From positions 1 to 23,840 of the forward strand of contig DATMND010000207.1 in assembly GCA_035569235.1 (NCBI GenBank): a stretch of DNA of 23,840 nt. Reading direction: 5' to 3'. Below the pieces are notes generated by a model, which saw only the letters and a program-made list of their open reading frames with translations, had not been told where the DNA came from and made no database searches. Origin of the DNA: JAMXLO01 sp035569235 (lineage in GTDB: Bacteria > Pseudomonadota > Alphaproteobacteria > Acetobacterales > Acetobacteraceae). Numbering within the stretch: the first letter of the stretch is position 1; every line of letters begins with the position of its first letter. This document shows, one piece after another, positions 8,241-17,782 of the stretch. The position numbers were made by a program, and so were the translations under genes.

Positions 8241-8452
8241 CGATATGTCCTCTGGCAGGAGATTTTTGGGATTGGTATTTCTTGGCGCACTGTGATCCTG
8301 CATCCGGGGCTCAATCGGTGCCAAGTGAAATCTTGCATCGGCATCGCGGGATGATGGTCGGGCAAGTCCTGTCGGCGCGATTCGACTTGCGGACCTCCTC
8401 TGCTACGTTCTGTGGCAAGCAAGGCGGAAGCCGAGGAGGCTAGATCAAGACC
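8241..8452. other. Divergent intergenic region between esterase and MFS transporter
   Basis: This 212-bp gap must hold the promoters of both flanking genes. I see the AGAGGA ribosome binding site of the esterase near its left end and GAGGAGG (8433-8439) for the transporter, but no convincing -35/-10 pair, operator or hairpin. Confidence 0.5.
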
Positions 8453-9742
8453 ATGACGCACCGGCGATACTGGGTGTACTTCCTGCTCTTCATGTTCAAC
8501 GTCATCTGCTACCTGGACCGCATCAACATGTCGGTCGCCGGGCGTTCGGTCGCGCAGGAATTCGAAATTTCGCCGGTCGCACTCGGCTACCTGTTCTCGT
8601 CGTTTCTGTGGGCCTATGTCGTGATGATGCTGCCAAGCGGCCGATTGGTGGACAGCCTCGGTCCCCACCGCATGGCCGCGATCGGCGCCACCTTCTGGTC
8701 GATTGCGCAGATGCTCGGCGGCGCCGCGACCGGTTTCGTTACCATGCTGCTCACCCGCCTCGGACTTGGCGTCGGCGAAGCACCAACCTTCCCGGTCAGC
8801 TATCGCAGCGTCCGCGACTGGGCGCCCTATACCGAGCGCGGCCTTGCGGTCGGCCTGATCCAGGCCGGAACGTTGCTGGGACCCGCACTCAGTGCGCCCT
8901 TGGTGGCCTGGCTGATCGACCTCACCTCCTGGCGCACATCATTCGTGGTCACCGGCGCGATAGGCCTGGTCTGGGTCGTGGTATGGCTCGCGTTCGTATC
9001 GACGCCCGAGCACACGCGCTGGCTGCCGGAATTCGAGCGTCGCCTCATTCTCGCAGAACGCCATGGCGGCGATGCACCGGCCACGAATGACGGGATCGGT
9101 TATCGCGGATTGCTGCGCTCGCCCTCGATGTGGGGATTGGCGATCTCGCAGGGCTGCGCGGTCTATTCGGTGTATCTCTACCTGAGCTGGCTGCCCAACT
9201 ACCTGCAGACCGCGCGTGGATTGTCGCTGGTGTCGTCAGGCCTGTTCACGTCGGTCCCGTTCCTTGTGGGCGCCGCACTGATCGTCCTGACCAACTGGAT
9301 CGGCGACAGGATGCTCACGCCGGAGACGATGCGCCGCGGAAGCCGGCGACTCGTCGTGGTCGCATGCCTTGTGCTGTGCTCACTCGGCCTGGCAATTCCG
9401 TTCGTCGACTCACTGACGCTGGTCGTCATCCTGACGATCTTTCCAGTGAGCTTTGGCAACACGGCCACCGCAACGAATGCCGCGCTCACCAACGACCTGC
9501 TGCGGTCCCAGTCCGACAGCGGACGCGCCTTCGCCTTCATGGTGCTGGGCGGCAACGTGTTCGGCCTGCTGGCGCCGATCGTCACCGGCTACATCGTGCA
9601 GGCCACCGGCAGCTTCTCCTCGGCCTTCATGCTCGCCGGCGCAATCGCGCTGATCGGCGCGGTGGTGTCGTTCACGCTGACCCGGCACACGCTCGGCGAG
9701 AAAACGCCGGCTCCCGTCGGCATGGCGCGCGCGTCGGGCTGA
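8453..9742 (+). CDS. MFS transporter, anion:cation symporter (ACS) family
   Basis: A 429-residue inner-membrane protein with about 12 hydrophobic segments. The first loop motif ICYLDRINMSVAG is characteristic of the ACS family (glucarate, galactonate, tartrate and phthalate carriers). The loop 2-3 motif is GRLVDSLGPHRM, a variant of the MFS GxxxDRxGRR signature, and LGLGVGEAPTFPVSYRSV matches the TM4 region of ACS members. GAGGAGG lies 13 nt before the ATG, a slightly long spacing. It probably imports an organic acid anion with protons; the substrate is not readable. The gene is divergent from the esterase, which could link it to uptake of a hydroxyacid product (inference only). Confidence 0.88.
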   Translation: MTHRRYWVYFLLFMFNVICYLDRINMSVAGRSVAQEFEISPVALGYLFSSFLWAYVVMMLPSGRLVDSLGPHRMAAIGATFWSIAQMLGGAATGFVTMLLTRLGLGVGEAPTFPVSYRSVRDWAPYTERGLAVGLIQAGTLLGPALSAPLVAWLIDLTSWRTSFVVTGAIGLVWVVVWLAFVSTPEHTRWLPEFERRLILAERHGGDAPATNDGIGYRGLLRSPSMWGLAISQGCAVYSVYLYLSWLPNYLQTARGLSLVSSGLFTSVPFLVGAALIVLTNWIGDRMLTPETMRRGSRRLVVVACLVLCSLGLAIPFVDSLTLVVILTIFPVSFGNTATATNAALTNDLLRSQSDSGRAFAFMVLGGNVFGLLAPIVTGYIVQATGSFSSAFMLAGAIALIGAVVSFTLTRHTLGEKTPAPVGMARASG

Positions 9743-9793
9743 GGGCCCGCTGGGAATTAAGCAAATCAGCTGCAGCACGGCCGGTTCCTCTTT

Positions 9794-9858
9794 TTGTCAT
9801 CCCCGCGAAAGCGGGGACCCAGTTAACGCCTGGGTCCCCGCTTTCGCGGGGATGACAA
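9794..9858. repeat. Palindromic intergenic repeat, copy 2
   Basis: Two perfect 29-base arms (9794-9822 and 9830-9858) with a 7-base loop, the longest perfect copy in the window. The core is CCCCGCGAAAGCGGGGACCC. It lies between the convergent ends of the MFS gene and the small unknown gene, a place where a bidirectional hairpin could limit read-through. However, T-runs are absent on the 3' side in both directions. Confidence 0.9.
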
Positions 9859-9886
9859 CAACAGAACGGGGATGACAACAACAGAA
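9847..9886. repeat. Perfect 20-bp tandem duplication at the edge of palindrome copy 2
   Basis: CGGGGATGACAACAACAGAA occurs twice head to tail (9847-9866 and 9867-9886) without mismatch. The first copy includes the outer 12 bases of the palindrome's right arm, so the duplication spans the repeat boundary. It looks like a recent replication-slippage or hairpin-processing event. Confidence 0.9.
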
Positions 9887-9929
9887 GCAGATCTGCTGGC
9901 AACTAATGCAGTTAATCCGGCGCAGATCC

Positions 9930-10451
9930 TTACTCAGACTTGGCCGATGTGCCGGCGGACGACGACTGCAGCGCCTGTTGCGCCACGATCTCCTGCCAGA
10001 GCCTGAGGATGCTGTGCATCGTGGCCTCGGCGACCAGACAGCGGCCCAGGTTATCGAGCGCATAGAACGCGGCCTCGGCGTCGCCGCGGACGCGTCGTAG
10101 TGCGTCGGTCAACAGATCGAGGCACTCGATCACCTGCGCCGGCGCATGCAGTCGGCTGTGGCGCTGGATGTCGGCGATGGCAAACGCGCGCATGCCGTGC
10201 ACCGGTACGCCGGCAGCTTCGCGCCCCAGTTCGAAGAAGACGCTGACCACCGGCAGCACGCCTTGCACCAGCGACAGCATGTCCCGCACCTCCTCGACAT
10301 TGCAGCCGATCAGCGGCGGCGGCGGCGGCTGCGCGGGGTGCTCCTGCGACGGATGCATCCCGAGCGCACGGACGATCTCCTGCTCGAGCCAGCGGCGCAC
10401 CTCGGGTGGCGCGGCGCGGATCTCTTCCACCGACAACGTAACACCGGCCAT
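9930..10451 (-). CDS. Conserved-looking hypothetical protein (173 aa)
   Basis: I do not recognise the family. A good ribosome binding site (AAGGAGA about 9 nt before the ATG) and codon use like the neighbours support a real gene. The product is soluble and mostly helical in appearance: a charged N-terminal helix (about residues 6-30), a proline-run linker (PPPPP at 42-46), then a long amphipathic helical region with a single central Cys (GCNVEEVRD), and a Ser/Ala tail. No signal peptide or membrane segment is seen. It follows the hydroxyacid dehydrogenase by 71 bp on the same strand, so the two are probably co-transcribed. No function is proposed. Confidence 0.75.
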   Translation of the reverse strand: MAGVTLSVEEIRAAPPEVRRWLEQEIVRALGMHPSQEHPAQPPPPPLIGCNVEEVRDMLSLVQGVLPVVSVFFELGREAAGVPVHGMRAFAIADIQRHSRLHAPAQVIECLDLLTDALRRVRGDAEAAFYALDNLGRCLVAEATMHSILRLWQEIVAQQALQSSSAGTSAKSE

Positions 10452-10522
10452 GAGCTACTCTCCTTGTCTTGCCTGCGACGCGATGTGATGGACGGTTCGC
10501 AGGCAGGCCGCATTGATCAGGA

Positions 10523-11503
10523 TCAATCGTTCCGACGGTTCGGCAGCGTTTCCGGGTTGACCACGTAGCCCGGGTCCAGCACGCCGTCGAACAGTTCCAG
10601 CATGTTCTTTGCCGCCCGGATCGACATCTTCTCGTTGCACTCGATCGGCGCCGCGGCATTGTGCGGGCTTAGCACCACATTGGGCAGCTTCAGCAGCGGG
10701 TTGGCCGGATCGGGCGGTTCGCGAAACTGCACGTCGAGCCCGGCCGCCTCCAGCCGACCCGACGACAGCGCTTCGATCAGCGCCGCCTCGTCCACAAGCG
10801 GGCCACGCGCGGCATTGATCAGCCACGCGGTCGGCTTCATCAGCTCAAGCATCTCGCGATTGATCAGGTGTCGCGTGTCCTCGCCGAGCGGACAGTGCAA
10901 GGTCAGCACGTCGATCTCCGGCAGCACCGCGGCGATATCGGTGACCGGTGTGTAGCCATCGGCTGCGATGCGGGGCACAGGGAAGGCGGGATCGCGCACC
11001 ATCACATTCATGCCGAACGCCGAGCACAGGCGGGCGACGCGCGTGCCGATGCGGCCATAGCCAACCACCAGGACGGTGCGGCCCGCGAGTTCGCCCATCG
11101 GGCGGCCGTCGCGCAGCATCCATCTGCCCGCGCGTACCGAGGCGTCCATCTCGATCGTGCGCCGCGCAACCGCGAGCATCAGCATCATCGTGTGCTCGGC
11201 GACCGAGAGATCATTGCCGCCATTGGTCACACCGACCACGATGCCGCGGCGCGTGCAGGCAGCGATGTCCACCGTGTCGTAGCCAACGCCGAAGCGCGAA
11301 ACGATGCGCAGGTCTGGCGACTGTGACAGCAGGGCTTCGTCCACCTCTTCCAGTCCGACGAGGACGGCGTGCGCGCCCGGCATGGCGGCGGCAAGTTCGG
11401 TCTGCGACGGACGGCTGAGCGTACGGACCGTAATGTCGCCTCGGGCTTCCAGCAGTGCCATGCCGCTGGGATGCAGCGGGCGGCACAGGATCACGGTGGG
11501 CAT
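10523..11503 (-). CDS. D-2-hydroxyacid dehydrogenase (phosphoglycerate dehydrogenase-like)
   Basis: A 326-residue NAD(P)-dependent dehydrogenase of the SerA/hydroxypyruvate reductase superfamily. The nucleotide-binding motif VLVVGYGRIG spans about residues 144-153. The catalytic Arg is R233 (INAARGPLVDE), the Glu is E262 (QFREPPDP), and the His is H281 (LSPHNAAA). The substrate-loop segment SRFGVGYDTVD is typical. There is no C-terminal ACT domain, so it is not full-length regulatory SerA. It should interconvert a 2-ketoacid and a D-2-hydroxyacid in the cytoplasm; the substrate is unknown. A GGGGAG lies about 10 nt before the ATG. Confidence 0.9.
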   Translation of the reverse strand: MPTVILCRPLHPSGMALLEARGDITVRTLSRPSQTELAAAMPGAHAVLVGLEEVDEALLSQSPDLRIVSRFGVGYDTVDIAACTRRGIVVGVTNGGNDLSVAEHTMMLMLAVARRTIEMDASVRAGRWMLRDGRPMGELAGRTVLVVGYGRIGTRVARLCSAFGMNVMVRDPAFPVPRIAADGYTPVTDIAAVLPEIDVLTLHCPLGEDTRHLINREMLELMKPTAWLINAARGPLVDEAALIEALSSGRLEAAGLDVQFREPPDPANPLLKLPNVVLSPHNAAAPIECNEKMSIRAAKNMLELFDGVLDPGYVVNPETLPNRRND

Positions 11504-11659
11504 GCGGACTTGGCTCCCCTTTTGATGCGACAGCGATGCTGCTGCCGCCCGATCGTCGGCGCAAGCGATGACGATTCCGTTTCCGTGCGGCTATTCACTT
11601 GAGATGATCGGCAACATGAGGCTCAGTAGCCGAAGTCAAGACAACCAAGGGAAGCAGAC

Positions 11660-12025
11660 ATGGGCAATGCGTTCGTGCACGTAGAACTTGCAACCACCGA
11701 TGTCGCCAAGGCGAAGTCGTTCTACCAGTCCTTGTTCGATTGGAAGCTGAAAGACGAGGACATGGGCGGTGGGATGATTTATACGATGATCGACGTCGGA
11801 GATGGCACCGGCGGCGGCATGATGAAGCATCCGATGCCGGATCACGGCTCGCATTGGCTGCCTTACGTGCTGGTGGCCGACATCGCGGCAGCGACCGCCA
11901 AGGCGAAATCGCTCGGCGCCACGATCGTGCGCGACGTGATGGAGGTGCCGGGCGCCGGGTCGATGTCCATCATCGTTGACCCGACCGGCGCGACGCTGGG
12001 CATGTGGCAGCCGAAGGCCAAGTAG
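11660..12025 (+). CDS. VOC family (glyoxalase/bleomycin-resistance fold) protein
   Basis: A 121-residue protein with the beta-alpha-beta-beta-beta pattern of the vicinal oxygen chelate fold. It opens GNAFVHVELATTDVAKAKSFYQ, with His 7 and Glu 9 where VOC metal ligands are often found, has FDWKL in the first module and SIIVDPTGATLGMWQPK at the end. One such chain normally dimerises or pairs modules to form a metal site. AGGGAAG precedes the ATG at a normal distance. It is divergent from the hydroxyacid dehydrogenase and convergent with the binding-protein gene. The reaction is not readable; antibiotic resistance should not be inferred from the fold. Confidence 0.87.
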   Translation: MGNAFVHVELATTDVAKAKSFYQSLFDWKLKDEDMGGGMIYTMIDVGDGTGGGMMKHPMPDHGSHWLPYVLVADIAAATAKAKSLGATIVRDVMEVPGAGSMSIIVDPTGATLGMWQPKAK

Positions 12026-12038
12026 TCCGCCATGCGAT

Positions 12039-12067
12039 GGTCTCGTCGCGTCCGTGCCGACGAGACC
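12039..12067. terminator. Perfect hairpin between convergent genes, possible bidirectional terminator
   Basis: GGTCTCGTCG pairs perfectly with CGACGAGACC across a 9-base loop. It lies in the 55-bp gap between the ends of the VOC gene and the binding-protein gene. The position fits a shared terminator, but neither side has a T-run, so termination is inferred from position and stem only. Confidence 0.5.
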
Positions 12068-12080
12068 GCTGCTGGGCCGG

Positions 12081-13760
12081 CTATTTGTCCAGCCAGAATA
12101 TGTCCTGGCGAACCACATCGTAGACACCGAAATAGTCGTACGGGTTGTAGCCCTTCACGTAGTTCCACCAGACGTCGTTGATCTGCTCCCAGCAGAGCGG
12201 CAGCAGCGGCGGATCCTGCTCCATGATGGCTTCGGCCTGCCGGATCAGCACAAGGCGCTTGGCGGGGTCGAACTCCGCGTCGATCTGGTCCACCAGGCCG
12301 TCGAACTTCGGGCTGCTCCAGAACGAGTAGTTCTGCGTCCCCCCAGTGCGATACCAGGCGTTGAAGTAGTCCGACGGGTCCAGCAGCGTCGAGACGATGG
12401 CTCCGATGCACAGATCGAAATGTCCGGCCGCGGCGTCGTCGAACCACACGGACTCCACCACGGTGCGCAGGTTACACTGTACGTTGATGCCTTCCTGCAG
12501 CATGGCCTGAATGGCCTGCGCCCACAGTTTGAAGCTGGCGACATCGCGCACCATGAAGTCGAGGCCCTTGATGCCGTCGGCATATCCTGCCGCGACCATC
12601 AGCGCCTGCGCTTCTTTCTGCGCCGAGGCCGGATCCACCTGATAGCCAACCCGGTTGAACAGGTCCGGCGTCGGCGTGGCGAATTCGGAGAACGGATAGA
12701 TGAACCCGCCGACGCGCATCGGCGCCACATCCTTGGTCACATCCACCAGCACGTGGCGGTCCAGTGCCAGATGGAACGCCCGGCGTACCCGCGGATCGTC
12801 AAACGGCTTCTTCCTGTCGTTCATCCAGGTTCCCTGGATGACGCTCTGGTTGAAAGCGGTCGTGGACATTCCCGGTGTCGCCTTGGCCTTGCGCGCGGTC
12901 ACCGGGTCCACGATGCGCGCATAGTCCACCCGGTTGGACAGGATCGCCGAGCCCAGATCGGGTGAGAATGGGATGAGATTATAGAATTCGATGCCGTCGA
13001 GATACGGCAGCCCGTCGTTCCAGTAGTTCTTGTTCCTTTCCACGACCCAGACCTCGTTCTCGACCCTTCGCACGGTCTTGAATGGACCGGTCCCCGGAAT
13101 GTTCGGAAGCTTGCGCAGATTGTAGTTGTTCTCCTCGAGCGTCTGCTTGCGGACGATGCCGTTCCAGCCGCTGGCAATCGCCGCCATCATGAAACTGGTG
13201 GGACGCGGGGCCGACAGTTTGAATTCGACCGTGTATTTGTCGCGGGCGTTGATCTCACTCACCGCCCGGAAAAGTGTGCTGCGGGGAATGCTGATGCCGG
13301 GCGGCGGCTTGGCGATCCGATCGAACGTCGCCTTCACGTCGTCGGCTGTCAGCTCCGCGCCGTCGTGGAAAAGCACGCCCTTGCGCAGGAAGAATGTATA
13401 GGTCGTTCCGTCCTTTGAAATCTCCCAGCTGTGCGCCAGGTCCGGGATGATCGTCTTGCCGCTGTCGCGCGGATCATGCCGGATCAGATTGTCGAACATG
13501 CAGCCCTGCGTGCCGAGACTGCCGACCGTCCCCGACTGGTGGAAGTCGAAATGCGGCGGGCGATTCAGGATGCCGACGCGCAGCACGCCGCCGTGCTTCG
13601 GGTTAGGTTCCGGCGCGGCAAGCTGGAATTTCGAGCCGTCAAATTGGTTGGGGATGTCAGCGAGCGCATTGGCCGGCCGCAGCCCGTATGCCGCGGCCAT
13701 CGCTGCCGCGCTGCCCTGAAGAAAGCCCCGGCGGGTCCACTGTGGGTTGCCATTGTTCAT
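12081..13760 (-). CDS. ABC transporter substrate-binding protein, family 5 (paralogue B), Tat signal
   Basis: A 559-residue peptide/opine-type binding protein. The N-terminus has QWTRRGFLQGSAAA (RR at residues 10-11), a good twin-arginine motif, with cleavage likely after ANALA. Family blocks include GGVLRVGI, YTFFLRKGVLFHDGAELTADD and a late DYFNAWYRTGG segment. GGGAGG lies 8 nt before the ATG. It follows its paralogue by 32 bp on the same strand. Most blocks are identical or conservatively changed between the two, so this is a local duplication rather than two unrelated receptors. It probably feeds the DppBC/DF-type transporter encoded next to it. The ligand is unknown. Confidence 0.92.
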   Translation of the reverse strand: MNNGNPQWTRRGFLQGSAAAMAAAYGLRPANALADIPNQFDGSKFQLAAPEPNPKHGGVLRVGILNRPPHFDFHQSGTVGSLGTQGCMFDNLIRHDPRDSGKTIIPDLAHSWEISKDGTTYTFFLRKGVLFHDGAELTADDVKATFDRIAKPPPGISIPRSTLFRAVSEINARDKYTVEFKLSAPRPTSFMMAAIASGWNGIVRKQTLEENNYNLRKLPNIPGTGPFKTVRRVENEVWVVERNKNYWNDGLPYLDGIEFYNLIPFSPDLGSAILSNRVDYARIVDPVTARKAKATPGMSTTAFNQSVIQGTWMNDRKKPFDDPRVRRAFHLALDRHVLVDVTKDVAPMRVGGFIYPFSEFATPTPDLFNRVGYQVDPASAQKEAQALMVAAGYADGIKGLDFMVRDVASFKLWAQAIQAMLQEGINVQCNLRTVVESVWFDDAAAGHFDLCIGAIVSTLLDPSDYFNAWYRTGGTQNYSFWSSPKFDGLVDQIDAEFDPAKRLVLIRQAEAIMEQDPPLLPLCWEQINDVWWNYVKGYNPYDYFGVYDVVRQDIFWLDK

Positions 13761-13792
13761 TTGTTTGCCTCCCTGTGACGATTAGTTGGCTG

Positions 13793-15484
13793 TTATGTCT
13801 TGTCCATCCAGAACGTGTCCTGCCGGCAGACGTCATAAGCGCCGAAGTAGTCGTCCGGTCGCAGTCCCTTGACGTAGTTGTACCAGACGTCGTCGATCTT
13901 CTCCCATGCCACCGGCAGTAGCGGCGGGTCCTGTTCGAAGATCATTTCCGATTCCCGGATCAGCGCCTGGCGCTTGGCGGGATCCACCTCCCGGTCGATC
14001 TGATCCAGTATCACATCGAACTTCGCATTGCTGAACGAAGAATAATTCTGCGGGCCGCCGGTGTGGTACCACGCATTGAAGTAGTCCGACGGGTCCAGCA
14101 GCGTTGAAACCACCGCGCCGATGGCCAGATCGAAGTGGCCATTCGCAATGTCGTCGAACCACACCGATTCCACGACATTGCGCAGGTTGCACTGGATATT
14201 CAGCGTCTGCTGCAACATGGCCTGGATGGCCTGCGACCATACGCGATAACTGGCGAGATCGCGGATCAGGTAATCGAGCCCCTTGATGCCGTCCTTGTAG
14301 CCGGCCGCCGCCATCAGCGCCTTTGCCTCCGTTTCGGCGGCAGTCGGGTCGTCCTGGTAGCCGATCCGCTTGACCAATTCCGCCTTCGGCGTGGCCAACT
14401 CCGAGAACGGATAGAGGAAGCCGCCGATCTGCATCGGCGCCACGTCCTTGATCGCTTCGATCAGGATCGGGCGATCCAGCGCCAGGTGCATCGCGCGCCG
14501 CACGCGCGGATCGTCGAACGGCTTTTTCTTCGTGTTGACATAGGTTGCGTGGATGACGCTCTGGTTGAACGACGATACCGACATCCCAGGCGTGGCCTGT
14601 GCCTTTTTGAAGGTCACCGGATCCACCACGCGCGCATAATCCACGCGGCCCGACAAAATCCCAGAGCCGAGCTCGGGGGAGAACGGCACCAGATTATAGA
14701 ACTCGATGCCGTCCAGATACGGCAGACCCTTGTTCCAGTAGTCCTTGTTCCTCTCCACGACCCAGATTTCGTTCTCTACCCGTCTGACGGTCTTGAACGG
14801 ACCCGTGCCCGGATACGAGGCGACCTTGCGCAGGTTGAAGTTGTTCTCTTCCAGCGTCTTCTTGCGCACGATGACATTCCAGCCGCTGGCGATCGCCGCC
14901 ATGATGAATGCAGGCGGCCGCGGCTCGGACAGCTTGAACTCGATCGTGTATTTGTCGGGTGCGTTGACCGCGCTCACCGCCCTGAACAGGATGCTGCGCG
15001 GAATGCTGATCCCTTGCGGCGGCCACACGATGCGGTCGAACGTGGCCTTCACGTCGTCGGAGGTCAGTTCCGCGCCGTCGTGGAACAGGACACCCTTGCG
15101 CAGGTAGAACGTGTAGGTTTTCCGGTCTTTCGCGATATCCCAGCTGTGGGCAAGGTCCGGGATGATAGTCTTGCCGCCGTCGCGCGGATCGCGGCGGATC
15201 AGGTTGTCGAACATGCACCCCATGGAGCCTAGATTGTTGTACGTTCCCGACTGGTGCAGATCGAAATGCGGCACCCGGTTGGTGATTCCCATGCGCAGCA
15301 CGCCGCCATGTTTCGGGGAAGGATCGGGCGCCGCAAGCTGGAACGTCGTGCCGTCAAACTGATCGGGGATGTCGGCAAGCACCGGACGCGGATACAGCCC
15401 GTAGGCGCCAGCCGCCAGGGCGGCACCGGCACCCAGAAGACCGCGACGGCTCAACCGCGCGCGCGTGTCATGCGGACCATTCAT
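13793..15484 (-). CDS. ABC transporter substrate-binding protein, family 5 (paralogue A), Tat signal
   Basis: A 563-residue binding protein, first of the tandem pair. The signal peptide has ARLSRRGLLGAGAAL (RR at 13-14) and a cleavage site near PVLA-DIP, so Tat export is likely. It shares long near-identical stretches with paralogue B, such as TIIPDLAHSW, KGVLFHDGAELT, FKTVRRVENE, PYLDGIEFYNL and STLLDPSDYFNAWY. AGGGAGG sits just before the ATG. It is divergent from the ATPase genes across a 112-bp gap, which must contain both promoters. Likely role: periplasmic receptor for a peptide-like or amino compound imported by the adjacent permease and ATPase genes. Confidence 0.92.
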   Translation of the reverse strand: MNGPHDTRARLSRRGLLGAGAALAAGAYGLYPRPVLADIPDQFDGTTFQLAAPDPSPKHGGVLRMGITNRVPHFDLHQSGTYNNLGSMGCMFDNLIRRDPRDGGKTIIPDLAHSWDIAKDRKTYTFYLRKGVLFHDGAELTSDDVKATFDRIVWPPQGISIPRSILFRAVSAVNAPDKYTIEFKLSEPRPPAFIMAAIASGWNVIVRKKTLEENNFNLRKVASYPGTGPFKTVRRVENEIWVVERNKDYWNKGLPYLDGIEFYNLVPFSPELGSGILSGRVDYARVVDPVTFKKAQATPGMSVSSFNQSVIHATYVNTKKKPFDDPRVRRAMHLALDRPILIEAIKDVAPMQIGGFLYPFSELATPKAELVKRIGYQDDPTAAETEAKALMAAAGYKDGIKGLDYLIRDLASYRVWSQAIQAMLQQTLNIQCNLRNVVESVWFDDIANGHFDLAIGAVVSTLLDPSDYFNAWYHTGGPQNYSSFSNAKFDVILDQIDREVDPAKRQALIRESEMIFEQDPPLLPVAWEKIDDVWYNYVKGLRPDDYFGAYDVCRQDTFWMDKT

Positions 15485-15584
15485 TATGTTTCCCTCCCTT
15501 GAGGCTTTTCAGACGAACGGTCGGCGTGCTCTTATGGCCAACACAACCGGCTCCATTTGTCGATAGATAACACGCCGGAATCTT

Positions 15585-15589
15585 GGGAG
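15585..15589 (+). promoter_or_regulatory. Ribosome binding site supporting the TTG start of the DppD-type ATPase
   Basis: GGGAG lies 7 nt before TTG. No ATG is available until well past the conserved LLEIDNLQT block, so this site decides the start. Confidence 0.65.
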
Positions 15590-15596
15590 TCACGTC

Positions 15597-16651
<1,055 letters not shown>

Positions 16652-16655
<4 letters not shown>

Positions 16656-17659
16656 GCCCGCTGCTGGAAGTTCGCGATCTCAAGAAGCATTTTCCGGTTT
16701 ACAAGGGCGTGTTCTCCCGGGTCTCCGGCCAGGTCTATGCGGTCGATGGCGTTTCGTTCCATATCGAACGCGGCGAGACCCTTGGACTGGTTGGCGAGAG
16801 CGGCTGCGGCAAGTCGACCGTCGGCAGGACATTGCTCAAGCTGCTGGAACCGACGGGAGGAAAAATCATCGTCAAGGGCAACGATATCACGCACCTGGAT
16901 AAGGCGCAGATGTTTCCCTACCGGGAACAGATGCAGATGATCTACCAGGATCCTTATGCGTCGCTCAATCCACGCATGTCCGCCGGCCAGATCGTCGGCG
17001 AGCCGTTGACCATCCACAAAGTCGCGGCAGGCGAGGCGCGTCGCGAGCGCGTCGCAACCCTGTTCGAGCGCGTGGGCTTGCGCCCCGAACTGATGAACTC
17101 CTATCCGCACGAATTTTCCGGCGGGCAGCGCCAGCGCATTGGCATCGCGCGCGCACTGGCACTCAGCCCGGAACTTGTCATCGGCGACGAACCGGTCTCG
17201 GCGCTGGACGTGTCAATTCAGGCGCAGATCATCAATCTGCTGATGGACCTTCAGGACGAATTGAAGCTGTCATATCTGTTCGTCGCGCATGACCTTGCGG
17301 TGGTCGAGCACATCAGTCATCGCGTCGCAGTGATGTATCTCGGCCGCATCGTCGAGATGACCGACAAGACAACTCTGTTCGAGATGCCGCTGCATCCTTA
17401 CACCGAGGCGCTGCTCGCGGCCGTGCCGATCGCGAAGGCGCGTTCACGGCGACGCAACCGCGTCATTCTGACAGGCGACGTGCCGAGCCCGATCAACCCC
17501 CCGTCGGGCTGCCATTTTCATACGCGCTGTCTCTACGCCATGGCACGCTGCCGCCACGATGTGCCCGCACTGCGCGAAGTGCAGACGGGGCACTGGGCCG
17601 CATGCCATTTGCACGATGGCGGCATGCGATCACCATTGGCAAAGCCTGCGGGCGCATAA
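16652..17659 (+). CDS. Dipeptide/oligopeptide ABC transporter ATP-binding protein (DppF/OppF type)
   Basis: A 335-residue ATPase. The GTG start giving (V)SPLLEVRDLKKHFPVYKG is chosen because it overlaps the upstream stop by 4 bp (GTGA), has GGAG upstream and begins where the family begins. A longer frame reaching 43 codons back lies inside the DppD gene. Walker A GESGCGKST (49-57), Q-loop MIYQDPYASLNP, signature FSGGQRQRIGIARAL (from 155) and Walker B LVIGDEPVSALD (from 175) are intact. The C-terminal domain again has a four-Cys pattern (GCHFHTRC ... RCRHD ... AACH). The HFPVYKG opening is typical of the F subunit. It forms the ATPase heterodimer with the preceding gene product. Confidence 0.93.
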
Positions 17660-17669
17660 ACTTCCATTT

Positions 17670-17751
17670 GTCATCCCCGCGAAAGCGGGAACCCAGGGCG
17701 CCGCGAATACGATCGCACATCACGCTGGGTTCCCGCTTTCGCGGGAATGAC
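17670..17751. repeat. Palindromic intergenic repeat, copy 3
   Basis: Two 27-base arms (17670-17696 and 17725-17751) with one mismatch and a 28-base loop, between the convergent ends of the DppF-type ATPase and DppC-type permease genes. The core is CCCGCGAAAGCGGGAACCCA. The loop is much longer than in copies 1 and 2 and is unrelated to them. Confidence 0.88.
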
Positions 17752-17782
17752 GGGTTGTGAGTCTCGCCCTATGTCTTCAGCG

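Noticed and set aside
9789..9860. Palindrome copy 2 as a Rho-independent terminator, because of the nearby TTTTT
   Set aside because: The T-run lies before the hairpin on the plus strand and reads as an A-run after it on the minus strand, so it is on the wrong side in both directions.
11660..12025. VOC protein as an antibiotic (bleomycin/fosfomycin) resistance gene
   Set aside because: Only the fold is visible; there are no resistance-specific motifs and no mobile context.
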